A program made the position numbers and the translations under genes. From DATBLY01 sp963705545 (GTDB taxonomy: Bacteria; Actinomycetota; UBA4738; HRBIN12), in NCBI GenBank assembly GCA_963705545.1, contig CAVPJX010000006.1, positions 1 to 58,470 on the forward strand: a stretch of DNA of 58,470 nucleotides, in the 5' to 3' direction. Below the pieces are notes generated by a model. That model was not told where the DNA came from and ran no database searches. It worked only from the letters and a program-made list of their open reading frames with translations. Positions 18,567-29,467 of the stretch are shown here, piece by piece; the first letter of the stretch is position 1, and the number at the start of each line of letters is the position of its first letter.

Positions 18567-20507
18567 ATGCATGCGTCCCGGATCCCGATGCCCGCCGAAG
18601 GTCCTCGATCGACGCCGCCCGTCCGTCGCTGGTTCCGGACCGCGTTCCTGCTCACGCTGAGCCTCGCCGCCGCCGGCTGCACCGGCGACGGCGACGCGAC
18701 GGGTCCCGAGGATGGTGCCGCCGAGCGCGGCGGCACCCTCGAGCTCACCATGTTCGCGGAGGACTTCTCTGCGGGCGGCGAACACACCGTCACGTTCGAT
18801 CCCGCGCTCGAGACGACCCCGCAAGGCGTGGAGCTGCTCCGATGCTGCCTGGTGCGCACGCTCATGACGTACGACCCCCGGAGCGGCGGAGGGGGCCTCG
18901 TGCCCGATCTGGCGTCATCGCCTCCAACCATCTCGCAGGATGGACTGACCTGGACGTTCCGGCTCCGCGCCGGCCTCCACTACGCCCCACCGCTCGCTGA
19001 GGTCCCGATCACGAGCCACGACTTCGTCCGCGCGCTGACCCGGGCCGCAGCGCAGACACCGGATGCGCGTCTCCCCGGCTACTTCACGGCGATCGCCGGG
19101 TTCCGCGAGGTCCGGGACGGCACGGCGGCGACGATCACGGGGTTGGAGACGCCGAACGTTCGAACGCTCGTGCTGCATCTCGCTGAACCGACCGGCGATC
19201 TGGCCGACCGCCTGGCGCTGCCGGCGGCCGGGCCGATGCCTCAGCAGGTGGCCGCGCTCCTCGCGGCCACGGGGCCTGACCTCGACTACGGCGAGTACCT
19301 GGTCTCGTCGGGCCCATACATGTTCGAGGGGGCTCCCGACGAACGTTTGGATCCGGCGGCGCCCGTTCCGGGGCTGCGTCTCTCATCGCCCTCGTCGATC
19401 ACGCTGGTCCGCAACACGTCCTGGGACCCGGCGCTGGATCCGACGCGGCCGGCCTACGTCGACGGGATCCACATCGCGGTCGGTGGGGACACCGACACCA
19501 ACGCTGCGCTGGTGGATCGCGGCCAGGCGGATCTCCAGTTCGAGGGTGGCACGTCCACACCACCAGCGATGCTCGAACGGTACGCCGCCGACCCCGAGCT
19601 CCTGGATCGACTCGTGGAATGGGATCAGGCCTCCGTGTGGGCCGCGACGATGAACCTCGCCGTCCCACCGTTCGACGATGTGCACGTCCGGCGAGCCGTC
19701 GCCTATGCGACCAACACCCGTGATCTGGTCCAGGATGCCCTGAGGTTCGAGGGGTCATCGGGCACGATCGCGACCGGGCAGACCGCCAGGCACATCGCGC
19801 CCGATGCCACCGAGGCGGATCTCCTGAAGGATTTCGATCCCTTCCCTGGTCGGGCGGGGCCCGAGCGACGGGCCAAGGCGTTGCAGCAGATGAAGCTCTC
19901 GGCGTACGAGACCGACCGGGACGGACACTGCGTCGATCCCGTCTGCGCGGACGTCGCGATCTACGCCGGTGGCTCTCCCGCTGCGAGGGCGATCGCAGAC
20001 ACGTTGCGCCTTGATCTCCATCCGATCGGGATCGAGCTCGTGACGCATCCCGTGTCGGACGGCACGGGGGCGACCCTCCCCGGCACGACGCATGCGCCGC
20101 TGTTCGTGACGCTCACGTGGGTCGCGGACTATCCGAACGCATCGACCCTGTTCCTGCCGCTGCTCTCGGGAGCGGCCATCGACCCGTTGGCGAACCCGAA
20201 TCCTTCGCTCCTGGGCGCCACGCCGGCGACGCTCCGCCGGTTGGGCTACGACGTCACGACGGTGCCGACGATCGACGATCGGATCGACACGTGCCTCCCG
20301 CTGACCGGCGACGAACAGACGGCCTGCTGGGCGCTCCTCGACAAGTACGTGATGCTTGAGATCGTGCCGTGGGTGCCGTTCTTCACCGGGACGTACTCGG
20401 CCATCGTCTCTTCGCGGCTCCGCTCCGTTCGCGCCGATCCTCTCTCACAGATCCCCGCGCTCGATCAGGTGTGGCTCGATCGGTCGACGTCGACCTCGCC
20501 GTCCTGA
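18567..20507 (+). CDS. ABC transporter substrate-binding lipoprotein, family 5 (peptide/nickel type)
   Basis: 646-residue extracellular solute-binding lipoprotein. The lipobox LAAAGC gives acylated Cys38 after a signal segment (FRTAFLLTLSLAAAG). The SBP_bac_5 fold shows in LVPDLASSPPTISQDGLTWT and HVRRAVAYATNTRDLV, which are standard in oligopeptide-binding proteins. No permease or ATPase genes are adjacent, so this is an orphan receptor. ATG 18567 follows GGGAGGG by a few bases. It faces the SARP regulator at 20521 with 13 bases between stops; the pairing may be functional, with the regulator's beta-propeller outside the cell. Confidence 0.87.
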   Translation: MHASRIPMPAEGPRSTPPVRRWFRTAFLLTLSLAAAGCTGDGDATGPEDGAAERGGTLELTMFAEDFSAGGEHTVTFDPALETTPQGVELLRCCLVRTLMTYDPRSGGGGLVPDLASSPPTISQDGLTWTFRLRAGLHYAPPLAEVPITSHDFVRALTRAAAQTPDARLPGYFTAIAGFREVRDGTAATITGLETPNVRTLVLHLAEPTGDLADRLALPAAGPMPQQVAALLAATGPDLDYGEYLVSSGPYMFEGAPDERLDPAAPVPGLRLSSPSSITLVRNTSWDPALDPTRPAYVDGIHIAVGGDTDTNAALVDRGQADLQFEGGTSTPPAMLERYAADPELLDRLVEWDQASVWAATMNLAVPPFDDVHVRRAVAYATNTRDLVQDALRFEGSSGTIATGQTARHIAPDATEADLLKDFDPFPGRAGPERRAKALQQMKLSAYETDRDGHCVDPVCADVAIYAGGSPAARAIADTLRLDLHPIGIELVTHPVSDGTGATLPGTTHAPLFVTLTWVADYPNASTLFLPLLSGAAIDPLANPNPSLLGATPATLRRLGYDVTTVPTIDDRIDTCLPLTGDEQTACWALLDKYVMLEIVPWVPFFTGTYSAIVSSRLRSVRADPLSQIPALDQVWLDRSTSTSPS

Positions 20508-20520
20508 GCGATCGCTTCGA

Positions 20521-22341
20521 TCAGGGGCCAGCGAGCGAGGCCCAGGTCCACTCACCGCCGACGACGTCGAGGATCGGCTCCGGCGCATCCCATGACCCGG
20601 TCGGGTGACCGGACGGGTCCAGATGCACGAGGGTGGAGCCACCGCGCGTCACGACCCAGGAGCCGTCGGGGACCAAGGCGAGTTGGGTGGGGGAGGCGAG
20701 CGCATCTTGGGTCCGCCGACGCTCGCCGTCGGGCTCGAACACGGAGACGATCCCGGCGTGCTCGATCGACACCCACAGGCCCGCGTCGTCGCCGGCCAGA
20801 TCGCTCGGCCGGCAGGTCTGGCCGCTCATCGGGCAGTACAGCGGGATGGGGTTCGGGTCGAGCCCGTCCTCGGGATCGATCCGCGTGAGCGATGGGGGGA
20901 GGAGGGCGTTGAGGACCCAGATCGCGTCCGAGGCGGCGGCGATCTGGATCGGCCCCGCGCCCGCCGGAAGGGCGATCGGTTCGCCGATCGGGTCACCGCT
21001 GTCGGGGTCGATCCGCACGACGGACTCGTCGATCGTGTCCAGCACCCAGAGTGAGTCGAAGGCGAAGACGGCGTCGACGGGTCCGTGGGACCTCCTGATG
21101 GGACTTCCGTCGCCGCCGATCCGCGTCACGGTGCCGCCGAACGGATCGATGACCCATGCGTTCCCGTCCCCCGCGGTGAGCGCGTACGGCATGCCACTGG
21201 CGGAGACGGTGTGCTCCTCCCCCGAGCGGGTGTCGAGCCGCGTCACGGTCCGTGCGCTCCGGTCGGCGATCCACAGGATCGGGCCGTCCATCGCCATCGC
21301 CGACGGCGTGCCGTCGAACGGGAACCGGTCGAGCACGCCCTTCCCGTCCGGTGAGAGCCGGACGACCTCTGCCGTGGACCCATCCCCGCGTCCGTTCCCG
21401 TCGCCGTCGATGATCACGGCGACGGTCCCGGCCACCAGGAGGGTCACGAGCAGGACCCCGCCGACGACGAGCGACGCTCGGCGCCGCCGCTGCAAGGTCG
21501 GAGCCGGCGCCCCGGCTTCCGCTCGCGTCTCCCCAGCGACCGTCGCCGAGCCGACGTCCGCGACCGGGGATGCTCGCAGGACCGGCCGCTCGATCCGGAG
21601 CTCCGGGTCCTGGTTCAAGACGCGGCGGTACAGGTCCTGCAGGTCCTGCGACGGGTCGATCCCGAGCTCGTCCGCCAAGGTGGAGCGAGCCTCTTCGTAC
21701 GCTCGGAGCGCCTCCGCCTGACGACCCTCGCGGTAGAGCGCGACCATCAGGAACCCGCGGAGCCGCTCGCGGAGCGGGTGCTCCTCGACGAGCGAGCGGA
21801 GCTGCGGGACCAGATCCGGATCGCCCCGAGCGAGCTCGACCTCGACCAGGTCTTCGACGGCCGCGATCCGCAGCTCGTTCAGACGCGCGGCGTCCGCGCG
21901 CGCGAACGATTCGGAGACCAGGTCCGCGAGGGCCGGGCCACGCCAGAGCGAGATCGCGTCGCGCAGGCTCGCAGCCGCGTCGTCGAGGCGGCCCTCCTCC
22001 CGGGCGACTCGGGCCCCGGCGAGGTGTTCCTCGAAGCGATCGAGGTCCCGGTGGCCCCGGGGGACGAGCAGCTCATAGCCCGGCTGCCGGGTCGCCAGGA
22101 CATCACGCCCGTCGTCGCCGAGCGCCTTGCGCAGACGTGAGACGTAGACGTGCACCAGGTGGTCGGCGGTGTCGGGCGGGTCCTCGGGCCAGAGCTCGTC
22201 GATCAGCCGCTCGGCGGAGACCAGCTCGTTCGCGCGGAGCGTGAGCGTCGCCAGGAGGGCGCGCTGCTGCCGGCCGCCGAGCGAGAGCGGCTCGCCGTCG
22301 CGATGCACCTCGAACGGACCGAGGATCCGGAAGTCGAGCAT
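20521..22341 (-). CDS. SARP-type (BTAD) transcriptional regulator with transmembrane segment and beta-propeller
   Basis: 606-residue one-component regulator. An OmpR-like winged-helix DNA-binding domain fills residues 1-95 (FRILGPFEVHRDGEPLSLGG), then a bacterial transcriptional activation domain (about 97-245, helical TPR-like, LADELGIDPSQDLQDLYRRV at its end). A single membrane segment follows (LVVGGVLLVTLLVAGTVAVI, near residue 300). The C-terminal ~280 residues repeat a pattern of LWV/AWV-D-x-x-x-x-TV-x-RID about every 40 residues, a Vgb/NHL-like beta-propeller expected outside the cell. The layout implies direct signalling from an external ligand to DNA. It is convergent with the solute-binding lipoprotein and divergent from the sulfatase. 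ATG 22341 has a weak AAGG upstream. Confidence 0.87.
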   Translation of the reverse strand: MLDFRILGPFEVHRDGEPLSLGGRQQRALLATLTLRANELVSAERLIDELWPEDPPDTADHLVHVYVSRLRKALGDDGRDVLATRQPGYELLVPRGHRDLDRFEEHLAGARVAREEGRLDDAAASLRDAISLWRGPALADLVSESFARADAARLNELRIAAVEDLVEVELARGDPDLVPQLRSLVEEHPLRERLRGFLMVALYREGRQAEALRAYEEARSTLADELGIDPSQDLQDLYRRVLNQDPELRIERPVLRASPVADVGSATVAGETRAEAGAPAPTLQRRRRASLVVGGVLLVTLLVAGTVAVIIDGDGNGRGDGSTAEVVRLSPDGKGVLDRFPFDGTPSAMAMDGPILWIADRSARTVTRLDTRSGEEHTVSASGMPYALTAGDGNAWVIDPFGGTVTRIGGDGSPIRRSHGPVDAVFAFDSLWVLDTIDESVVRIDPDSGDPIGEPIALPAGAGPIQIAAASDAIWVLNALLPPSLTRIDPEDGLDPNPIPLYCPMSGQTCRPSDLAGDDAGLWVSIEHAGIVSVFEPDGERRRTQDALASPTQLALVPDGSWVVTRGGSTLVHLDPSGHPTGSWDAPEPILDVVGGEWTWASLAGP

Positions 22342-22477
22342 GGGTCAGCCTTGGGTTCCCGCGGGCGGTGCCGACGGTATCACCCCAGGTCGCGCACCGT
22401 GAGACGTCCCCGATCGCCCGACCGTGAGCGGCGGTTGAGAGGTGCTCGACCCCACGCTGAGGGCTCGAGCGTGAGCT

Positions 22478-24022
22478 GTGCTCATGAACGGGCGCAACCA
22501 CCTCGGGACGACGGCGAACGTCGGGTCTCACCCGGTCGCGGCGCGGGGGCTACGCCGTGCGCGTCGGCTGGCCCTCTGGTGCAGCGTCGCGGCGATCGCC
22601 GCCACCTGCGCCAGGGCGGAAGCGTCCTCGACCGATCCGATCGAGCGACCCTTCGCGACCGCGACCGCGGAGGTCGTGGATCCAGGCCGTTCCGACGTCG
22701 TCGTGATCCTCACCGACGATCAGCGGTTCGACTCCCTGTTCGCGATGCCTCAGGTGGAGCGCCTGCTGGCGGCCGAGGGCGTCACGTTCGACCAGGCCAT
22801 CGTGTCGAACTCGCTCTGCTGCCCGTCGCGGGCCTCGATCCTGACCGGCGGGCTGTCGCACACGCACGGTGTCTACACGAACGTCTACGCGGATTGGAGC
22901 CCGTACGGCGCCTGGCCGGCCTTCCACGCCAACGGGGACGAGGACGGGACGATCGCGGTCGCGCTGCACGACGCGGGCTACCGCACCGCGTTGTTCGGCA
23001 AGTACCTGAACGAGTTCCCGGGGAACGAGGCGCCACCGGGCTGGGATCGGTTCGGAGCGTTCGTGAACGGGCAGGGCGGCGGGTACTACGACTACGACCT
23101 CTTCCGACAGGACGAGGACGGACGACGCAGGGTGAGCTACGGCTCCGACCCGCGGGACTACTCGACCGACGTCCTGGCCGACGACGCGGTTGCGTTCCTC
23201 CGGTCCGTCGACCGTGACGAACCGCTCTTCCTGTACTTCGCGCCGTTCGCGCCGCACTCGGCGATCGTGCCGGCGCCTGAGGACATCGGCACCTGGGCCG
23301 GACACCGGCAGGCGTTGCCGCCGAGCTTCGACGAGACGGACGTCTCGGACAAGCCCGACTACATCCGGGAGCGGCGTGCGCTCAGCGAGAGCTTCGCCCG
23401 CCAGAAGTACGAGCTCGCGTACGAGGCGCTCCAGGCCGTGGACCGCGCGGTGGGACGGATCGTGGCCGAGCTCAGGTCTACGGGGCGGCTGCGCACGACC
23501 TTGATCGTGTTCGCGTCCGACAACGGCATCGCGGTCGGCGATCACCGGTGGGACTACAAGCTCACCCCGTACGAGGAGTCGATCCACGTCCCGCTCGTGA
23601 TCCGCTACGACCCGATCACGGACGCACGGGCGGGGACCCGGACGGACGCGCTCGTCTCGAACATCGACCTCGCGCCGACGATCGCGCAGGTGGCCGGCAT
23701 CCCGTTCTCCGGCGTCGGCCGGGTAGACGGCGTGTCCCTCGTCCCGCTCCTCGACGGGACCGATCGACGCGTGCGTAGCGGCCTCCTGCTGGAGCACGTG
23801 GACTACCCGGGCCACTACCACGTCCCGTCGTACTGCGGGCTGCGCACGCCCGGATGGACCTACGTCCGGTACTCGGGCGGAGCCGAGGAGCTGTACGACC
23901 TCTCCGCCGATCCCTACGAACTGCGGAACCTGGCCGGGACGGCGTCGCCGGTGCTGCAGCGGCTGCGCGAGCGGACCGACACCCTCTGCCGGCCCCGACC
24001 TCCGGAGTTCCGATGGGACTGA
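22478..24022 (+). CDS. secreted sulfatase
   Basis: Exported type I sulfatase of about 514 residues. A signal-like segment lies at residues 31-47. The active-site motif CxPSR is present as CCPSR, with Cys114 the residue to be oxidised to formylglycine, followed by ASILTG. VVVILTDDQRFD (metal Asp pair) and FASDNGIAVGDHRW (metal Asp/Asn) complete the site. The C-terminal sequence ELYDLSADPYELRNLAG is the usual sulfatase end. Start is GTG 22478 or ATG 22484, both without a strong ribosome binding site. The next gene overlaps it by ten bases. Substrate is a sulfate ester, possibly polysaccharide; a second sulfatase is encoded at 55.6-58.4 kb. Confidence 0.88.
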   Translation: MLMNGRNHLGTTANVGSHPVAARGLRRARRLALWCSVAAIAATCARAEASSTDPIERPFATATAEVVDPGRSDVVVILTDDQRFDSLFAMPQVERLLAAEGVTFDQAIVSNSLCCPSRASILTGGLSHTHGVYTNVYADWSPYGAWPAFHANGDEDGTIAVALHDAGYRTALFGKYLNEFPGNEAPPGWDRFGAFVNGQGGGYYDYDLFRQDEDGRRRVSYGSDPRDYSTDVLADDAVAFLRSVDRDEPLFLYFAPFAPHSAIVPAPEDIGTWAGHRQALPPSFDETDVSDKPDYIRERRALSESFARQKYELAYEALQAVDRAVGRIVAELRSTGRLRTTLIVFASDNGIAVGDHRWDYKLTPYEESIHVPLVIRYDPITDARAGTRTDALVSNIDLAPTIAQVAGIPFSGVGRVDGVSLVPLLDGTDRRVRSGLLLEHVDYPGHYHVPSYCGLRTPGWTYVRYSGGAEELYDLSADPYELRNLAGTASPVLQRLRERTDTLCRPRPPEFRWD

Positions 24023-25476
24023 GCGGCGTGGGGCGCCGGACCGTACCGATCGTGCTCGCCGTCGCCGGCCTGGCGCTCGCGGCGGCCATCGTGGGTCCGC
24101 CCGGTCGCGCGGGAACGGCGAGGTCCGGAGGGTCGGTGTCATCCGCCTCGGCGTCGCGAGCGGCTCCCGGGATCGAGACGATCGAGCACCTGATCTTCGT
24201 GGTGCAGGAGAACCGCTCGTTCGATCACTACTTCGGGACGTTCCCGGGCGCCGACGGGATCCCGCGGCGTCCGGACGGATCCTTCGACGTCTGCGTCCCC
24301 GACCCCGCGGCCGGCGGGATCTGCCGGCGTCCGTACCACGACATGGACACCTTCGATCAGGGCGGTCCGCACACGCAACCGGCGTCGCGGATCAGCGTCG
24401 ACGGCGGCCGGATGGACGGGTTCATCCGGGCCTTCCGCCGGTGGCCGGGGCCGTGCCGCGATCCCCGATGGTCATCCGAGTGCGCGCTGGCGACTTCCGG
24501 ACCGAACGGGACCCCGGACGCGATGGGCTTCCACACGGCGCGCGAGATCCCGAACTACTGGGCCTACGCGCGCCGGTACCTCCTGCAGGATCGGATGTTC
24601 GCGCCGACGGACTCGTGGACGCTGCCCTCGCACCTCTTCCTCGTATCGGGCTGGGCGGCCACCTGCACGGATCTCCGCGACCCATCATCGTGCCGCTCGG
24701 ACCTGGAGTTCCCGGGCGGGATGTGGGCGGATCACGGCACGATCTGGACGCCGGTGATGGGTCCGCCGCGACCCTACATCTGGGCGCCCATCACGTGGCT
24801 CCTGCACCGGGCCGGCGTCAGCTGGGCGTACTACGTCGGGCCGGACACGTGCGTCGCCCCGCCGTGTCCGCACACGGAGTCGCACGAGATCACCAACGTC
24901 GTGCAGAACCCCCTGCCGGGGTTCCCAGCCGTGGTCCGGAGCCACGAGCTCCGGAACGTGCGCTCGAACCTCGACTACTTCGCGGCGGCGAGCGACGGGG
25001 CGCTCCCCGCGGTGTCGTGGGTGATGCCGATGATGGGGGAGAGCGAGCACCCGCCCACCGACATCGACCCCGGCCAGGCCTGGGTGACGCGCGTCGTGAA
25101 CGCGGCGATGGAAGGGCCGGACTGGCTGCACACCGCGATCTTCCTGACGTGGGACGACTGGGGCGGCTTCTACGATCACGTGCGCCCGCCTCGGGTGGAC
25201 GAGAACGGGTACGGCCTCCGGGTACCCGGCATCGTCATCAGTCCCTGGGTCCGTCCCGGGATCGACCACCAGACCCTGTCGTTCGACGCCTTCCTGAAGG
25301 CGATCGAGGACCGGTTCCTGTCCGGCCGGCGTCTCGACGGGTGGAACTGGGGATGGCCCGACGCCCGGCCGACCACGCGGGAGGACGCCCCCGGGTTGGG
25401 CGATCTCTGGGACGAGTTCGACTTCACCCAGGAACCGTTGCCGCCGTTGATCCTGGATCCCACCCCCGGCGGCTGA
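24013..25476 (+). CDS. phosphoesterase family protein (phospholipase C/acid phosphatase-like)
   Basis: 487-residue exported enzyme of the PF04185 phosphoesterase family (bacterial phospholipase C and AcpA-type acid phosphatase). Signal segment at residues 8-28. The family signature IEHLIFVVQENRSFDHYFGT is near residue 58, PTDSWTLPSHLFLVSGW further on, and FLTWDDWGGFYDHVRPP near the C-terminus supplies metal ligands. ATG 24013 is inside the sulfatase gene and gives a ten-base overlap. Longer in-frame reading would be antisense-like and without signal peptide. With the sulfatase it forms a two-gene unit for external sulfate and phosphate esters. Confidence 0.86.
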   Translation: MGLSGVGRRTVPIVLAVAGLALAAAIVGPPGRAGTARSGGSVSSASASRAAPGIETIEHLIFVVQENRSFDHYFGTFPGADGIPRRPDGSFDVCVPDPAAGGICRRPYHDMDTFDQGGPHTQPASRISVDGGRMDGFIRAFRRWPGPCRDPRWSSECALATSGPNGTPDAMGFHTAREIPNYWAYARRYLLQDRMFAPTDSWTLPSHLFLVSGWAATCTDLRDPSSCRSDLEFPGGMWADHGTIWTPVMGPPRPYIWAPITWLLHRAGVSWAYYVGPDTCVAPPCPHTESHEITNVVQNPLPGFPAVVRSHELRNVRSNLDYFAAASDGALPAVSWVMPMMGESEHPPTDIDPGQAWVTRVVNAAMEGPDWLHTAIFLTWDDWGGFYDHVRPPRVDENGYGLRVPGIVISPWVRPGIDHQTLSFDAFLKAIEDRFLSGRRLDGWNWGWPDARPTTREDAPGLGDLWDEFDFTQEPLPPLILDPTPGG

Positions 25477-25491
25477 TCGGACGGCCGCGGG

Positions 25492-26151
25492 CTACGCGCC
25501 GGCGAGGGCGCGGGCACGTTCGACCTGCTCGTCGATCGCGGCGCCGATCCGCGGCAGGAACCCGGCCTGTTCCGATCCGTCCGCGGGCGGCAGGAGCGGT
25601 GGACCGTAGGAGAAGGCGAGGGTCGGTCGGAGCGGCCGACGGAAGGTCAGGCCGCTCTTCGGCCAGCGGACCTGGGTCCCCCAGATCCCGACGGGGATCA
25701 CCGGTGCGCCGGTGGGGATCGCGATGCGCGCCACGCCGCTCCGGATCCGCTGCAGCTCCCGAACGCCGTCGTCGTTGACCCGTCCCTCGGGCGCGATCGA
25801 GGCGAGCGCGCCCGCGCTGACCGTGCGGATCGCCTCATCGAGCGCGTGCTCGTCGCCCTCGCCGCGCCGGATCGGGATCTGCTCGAAGCGCCGCAACACC
25901 CAACCGAAGAACACGCGCCGGAAGGACTCGGCCGCGACGAGGGAGCGCGACTCGCGTTGCGCGGCGCGCGCGGTCGCGATCGCGAGGACCGGTCCGTCGA
26001 GCACGCTGACGTGGTTGAACGCGAGGATCCCGGGGCCGCGAGCCGGGACGTGCTCGATGCCCTCGATCCGGACGCGGAACAGCAGGTGCATCAGCGCGGC
26101 GGTGATCGCCGAGCCCACACGCCACCAGCCGTTCAGCTCGGACCCGCGCAC
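25492..26151 (-). CDS. PlsC-like 1-acyl-glycerol-3-phosphate acyltransferase
   Basis: 219-residue lysophospholipid acyltransferase of the PlsC/LPLAT family. The catalytic HX4D motif is FNHVSVLD, the EGR-type motif is IAPEGRVN, and VIPVGIWG follows. An N-terminal hydrophobic stretch (VGSAITAALMHLLFRVRI) would associate it with the membrane. GTG 26151 was chosen because TAGCAT ends eight bases upstream and conserved sequence begins there; the longer reading is low-complexity. It is convergent with the phosphoesterase gene and divergent from the M20 peptidase. Confidence 0.84.
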   Translation of the reverse strand: MRGSELNGWWRVGSAITAALMHLLFRVRIEGIEHVPARGPGILAFNHVSVLDGPVLAIATARAAQRESRSLVAAESFRRVFFGWVLRRFEQIPIRRGEGDEHALDEAIRTVSAGALASIAPEGRVNDDGVRELQRIRSGVARIAIPTGAPVIPVGIWGTQVRWPKSGLTFRRPLRPTLAFSYGPPLLPPADGSEQAGFLPRIGAAIDEQVERARALAGA

Positions 26152-26159
26152 GGCCGGGG

Positions 26160-26165
26160 ATGCTA
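26160..26165 (-). promoter_or_regulatory. putative leaderless -10 element (TAGCAT)
   Basis: TAGCAT on the minus strand ends eight bases before GTG 26151; no Shine-Dalgarno sequence. It supports the chosen PlsC start. Confidence 0.45.
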
Positions 26166-26237
26166 TCCATCGTCGACCGACTCTGCGACCCCACCCGTCG
26201 GAGCGGTGCGCCTGCTGAACGCGCGACGGTCGCCTGG

Positions 26238-26243
26238 TACGGT
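26238..26243 (+). promoter_or_regulatory. putative leaderless -10 element (TACGGT)
   Basis: TACGGT ends eight bases before GTG 26252 of the M20 peptidase; no Shine-Dalgarno sequence. Confidence 0.45.
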
Positions 26244-26251
26244 CTCCCGCC

Positions 26252-27413
26252 GTGGAGCCAGCCGAGCTCAGACGCATCGCCGAGACGCGATACCAAGCGT
26301 TCGTCGACGAGCTTCGCGCCATGGTGGACGTCGACTGCGGCTCGTACACGCCCGACGGCGTCAACCGGATCGCCGATCGGTGCGAGGACCGGTTCCGGGC
26401 CGGCGGGTGGTCCGTCGATCGACGGCCGCACGTGCCAGGATCCGGCGAAGCCCAGCTCGGGGACCTGGTGATCGGCTCGCTGGAGGGTGCGGGCGGGCCC
26501 GCGGTCCTGCTGGTCGGGCACACGGATACGGTCTTCGACGAGGGAACGGCTCGCCGAACGACCGTTCCGGATCGAGGACGGTCGCGCGCTCGGACCGGGG
26601 GTCTCGGACATGAAGGGCGGTCTCCTGGTCGGCTTCACCGCCGTGGAGGTCCTGCAGGAGGCGGGCTTCGATCGGTTCGGGCGGATCACGTACGTGTGCA
26701 ACCCGGACGAGGAGATCGGATCGCCGTTCTCGGGGCCGGTGATCCGCGAGATGGCGCCGGGGTTCGACGCGGCGCTCGTGCTCGAGGGGGCGCGCGAGAA
26801 CGGCGACATCGTCTCCGCGCGCAAGGGCATCACCGACTACGTGATCGCGATCCGAGGCCGCGCCGCGCACGCCGGGGTCGAGCCCGAGCGCGGACGCAGC
26901 GCGGTGCTCGAGGCGGCCCACAAGACGATCGCGCTCCAGGCGTTGAACGGTCGGTGGCCGGGCGTGACGATCAACGTCGGCGTGATCCAGGGCGGGACCC
27001 GGACCAACGTCGTCGCCGAACGCTGCGAGCTCCACGTGGACCTGCGCTCGCCCGAGGCGGCCACGCTGGACGCGGCGGCGGACGAGGTCGAGCGGATCTG
27101 CGCCGCGAGCGACGTGCCGGACGTCTCCACGACGGTGCACGCGAACGGCTGGCACCGTCCGATGGAGAAGGGGGAAGGCGGGGCCCGGCTCACGCGGATC
27201 GCCTCCGAGGTGGCGGACGCCCTGGGGTTCTCGGTCCGCGACGCCGCTACGGGTGGGGCCTCGGATGCGAACACGACCTCCGCGGCCGGAACCCCAACGA
27301 TCGACGGCCTCGGCCCGGTCGGCGGCGACGATCACTCCCCGTCGGAATGGCTCGATCTCTCGAGCATCGTGCCCCGCGTGTCGCTGCTGGCCGGGATCCT
27401 CACCCGGATCTGA
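26252..27413 (+). CDS. M20-family metallopeptidase, glutamate carboxypeptidase-like (one frameshift)
   Basis: Zinc-dependent M20 peptidase of about 387 residues, closest in pattern to the carboxypeptidase G2 group. Metal-site motifs in order: GHTDTVFDEGT (His, Asp), GPGVSDMKGG (bridging Asp), NPDEEIGSP (Glu pair), and the dimerisation-domain RGRAAHAGVEPERG. One extra G near 26548 shifts the frame; removing it gives DEGTLAERPFRIEDGRA, the family sequence. The C-terminal ligand region is GDDHSPSEW. No signal peptide, so cytoplasmic. GTG 26252 is supported by the TACGGT element. It is convergent with the DMT transporter. Confidence 0.84.
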
Positions 27414-27422
27414 CGGGCGCCC

Positions 27423-28256
27423 TCAGGCGACGATCGCGAGGGCGCTTACGCCGGCCACGATCGCCGCGACGCCCGCGACCTGGATCCGCCGCAGGCGCTC
27501 GCCGAACAGGAAGTGCGCAGCGATCGCGGAGAACGCCGCGAACTGCGACCCGAGGACCGAGGCGACGCCGATCGAGTGGCGCGCCCCGACGGCGAACGAC
27601 CAGTACCCCGCGACCTCGGCGAGCCCGGCGGCCGCGACCAGCGGGGCGGTCGGGCGGGTGATGCGGATCCGTCGCGCGACCGCGAGCGGGGCCGTCAGCA
27701 CCAGGACGCCGAGCAGCCGGGCCGGAAGCACCAGCCAGGCGAGATCGACGTCGCCGCTCACGCGGCCAGCCGCGTAGAGGCCGATCCCGAACGCGACGGC
27801 CGCGCCGACCGAGAGCGCCACGCTCGGTCCGGTGCGGACCGGACGGCCCCCGTCATCGCCCTCCATCGCGGCGAGGACCACGCCGGTCGCGATCACGGCG
27901 AGGCACAGCGCGGTGCCCGCCGAGGTGGGCTCCCCGGCGGCGGCGGCGATCACGGCCGTCACGGCGCCCTCGGTGGACGCGATCGGAGCGACGACCCCGA
28001 CCTTGCCGATGCGCACGGCCTGGTACTCGAGCAGCAGGCCGATCACGTTCCCGGCCCCCGCCACGAGCAGCCAGGGGCGCGCCGCGCCGGCGGGGGAGGT
28101 GGCCACGATCGCGAAGGGAACGACGACGACGAACCCGATCAGCATCACCCAGGCGAGGGTCTGCGCCGGCCCGATCAGGCGGCTGGAGCGGGACGCCGTG
28201 AGCGTGGTGATCGTCCAGCAGCAAGCGGCCCCCAGGCCGCCGAGGATCGCGATCAC
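27423..28256 (-). CDS. DMT/EamA-family transporter
   Basis: 277-residue protein with ten membrane segments in two EamA-like halves; EYQAVRIGKVGVVAPIASTEG and GARHSIGVASVLGSQ end the repeats in the usual way. It starts at GTG 28256, seven bases after the stop of the MsmK-type ATPase gene, so it is the last gene of the amino-sugar operon. The substrate is unknown; the position suggests export of a sugar-derived or amine product, or simple read-through linkage. Confidence 0.8.
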   Translation of the reverse strand: MIAILGGLGAACCWTITTLTASRSSRLIGPAQTLAWVMLIGFVVVVPFAIVATSPAGAARPWLLVAGAGNVIGLLLEYQAVRIGKVGVVAPIASTEGAVTAVIAAAAGEPTSAGTALCLAVIATGVVLAAMEGDDGGRPVRTGPSVALSVGAAVAFGIGLYAAGRVSGDVDLAWLVLPARLLGVLVLTAPLAVARRIRITRPTAPLVAAAGLAEVAGYWSFAVGARHSIGVASVLGSQFAAFSAIAAHFLFGERLRRIQVAGVAAIVAGVSALAIVA

Positions 28257-28263
28257 CTGGGGA

Positions 28264-29463
<1,200 letters not shown>

Positions 29464-29467
29464 CGCG

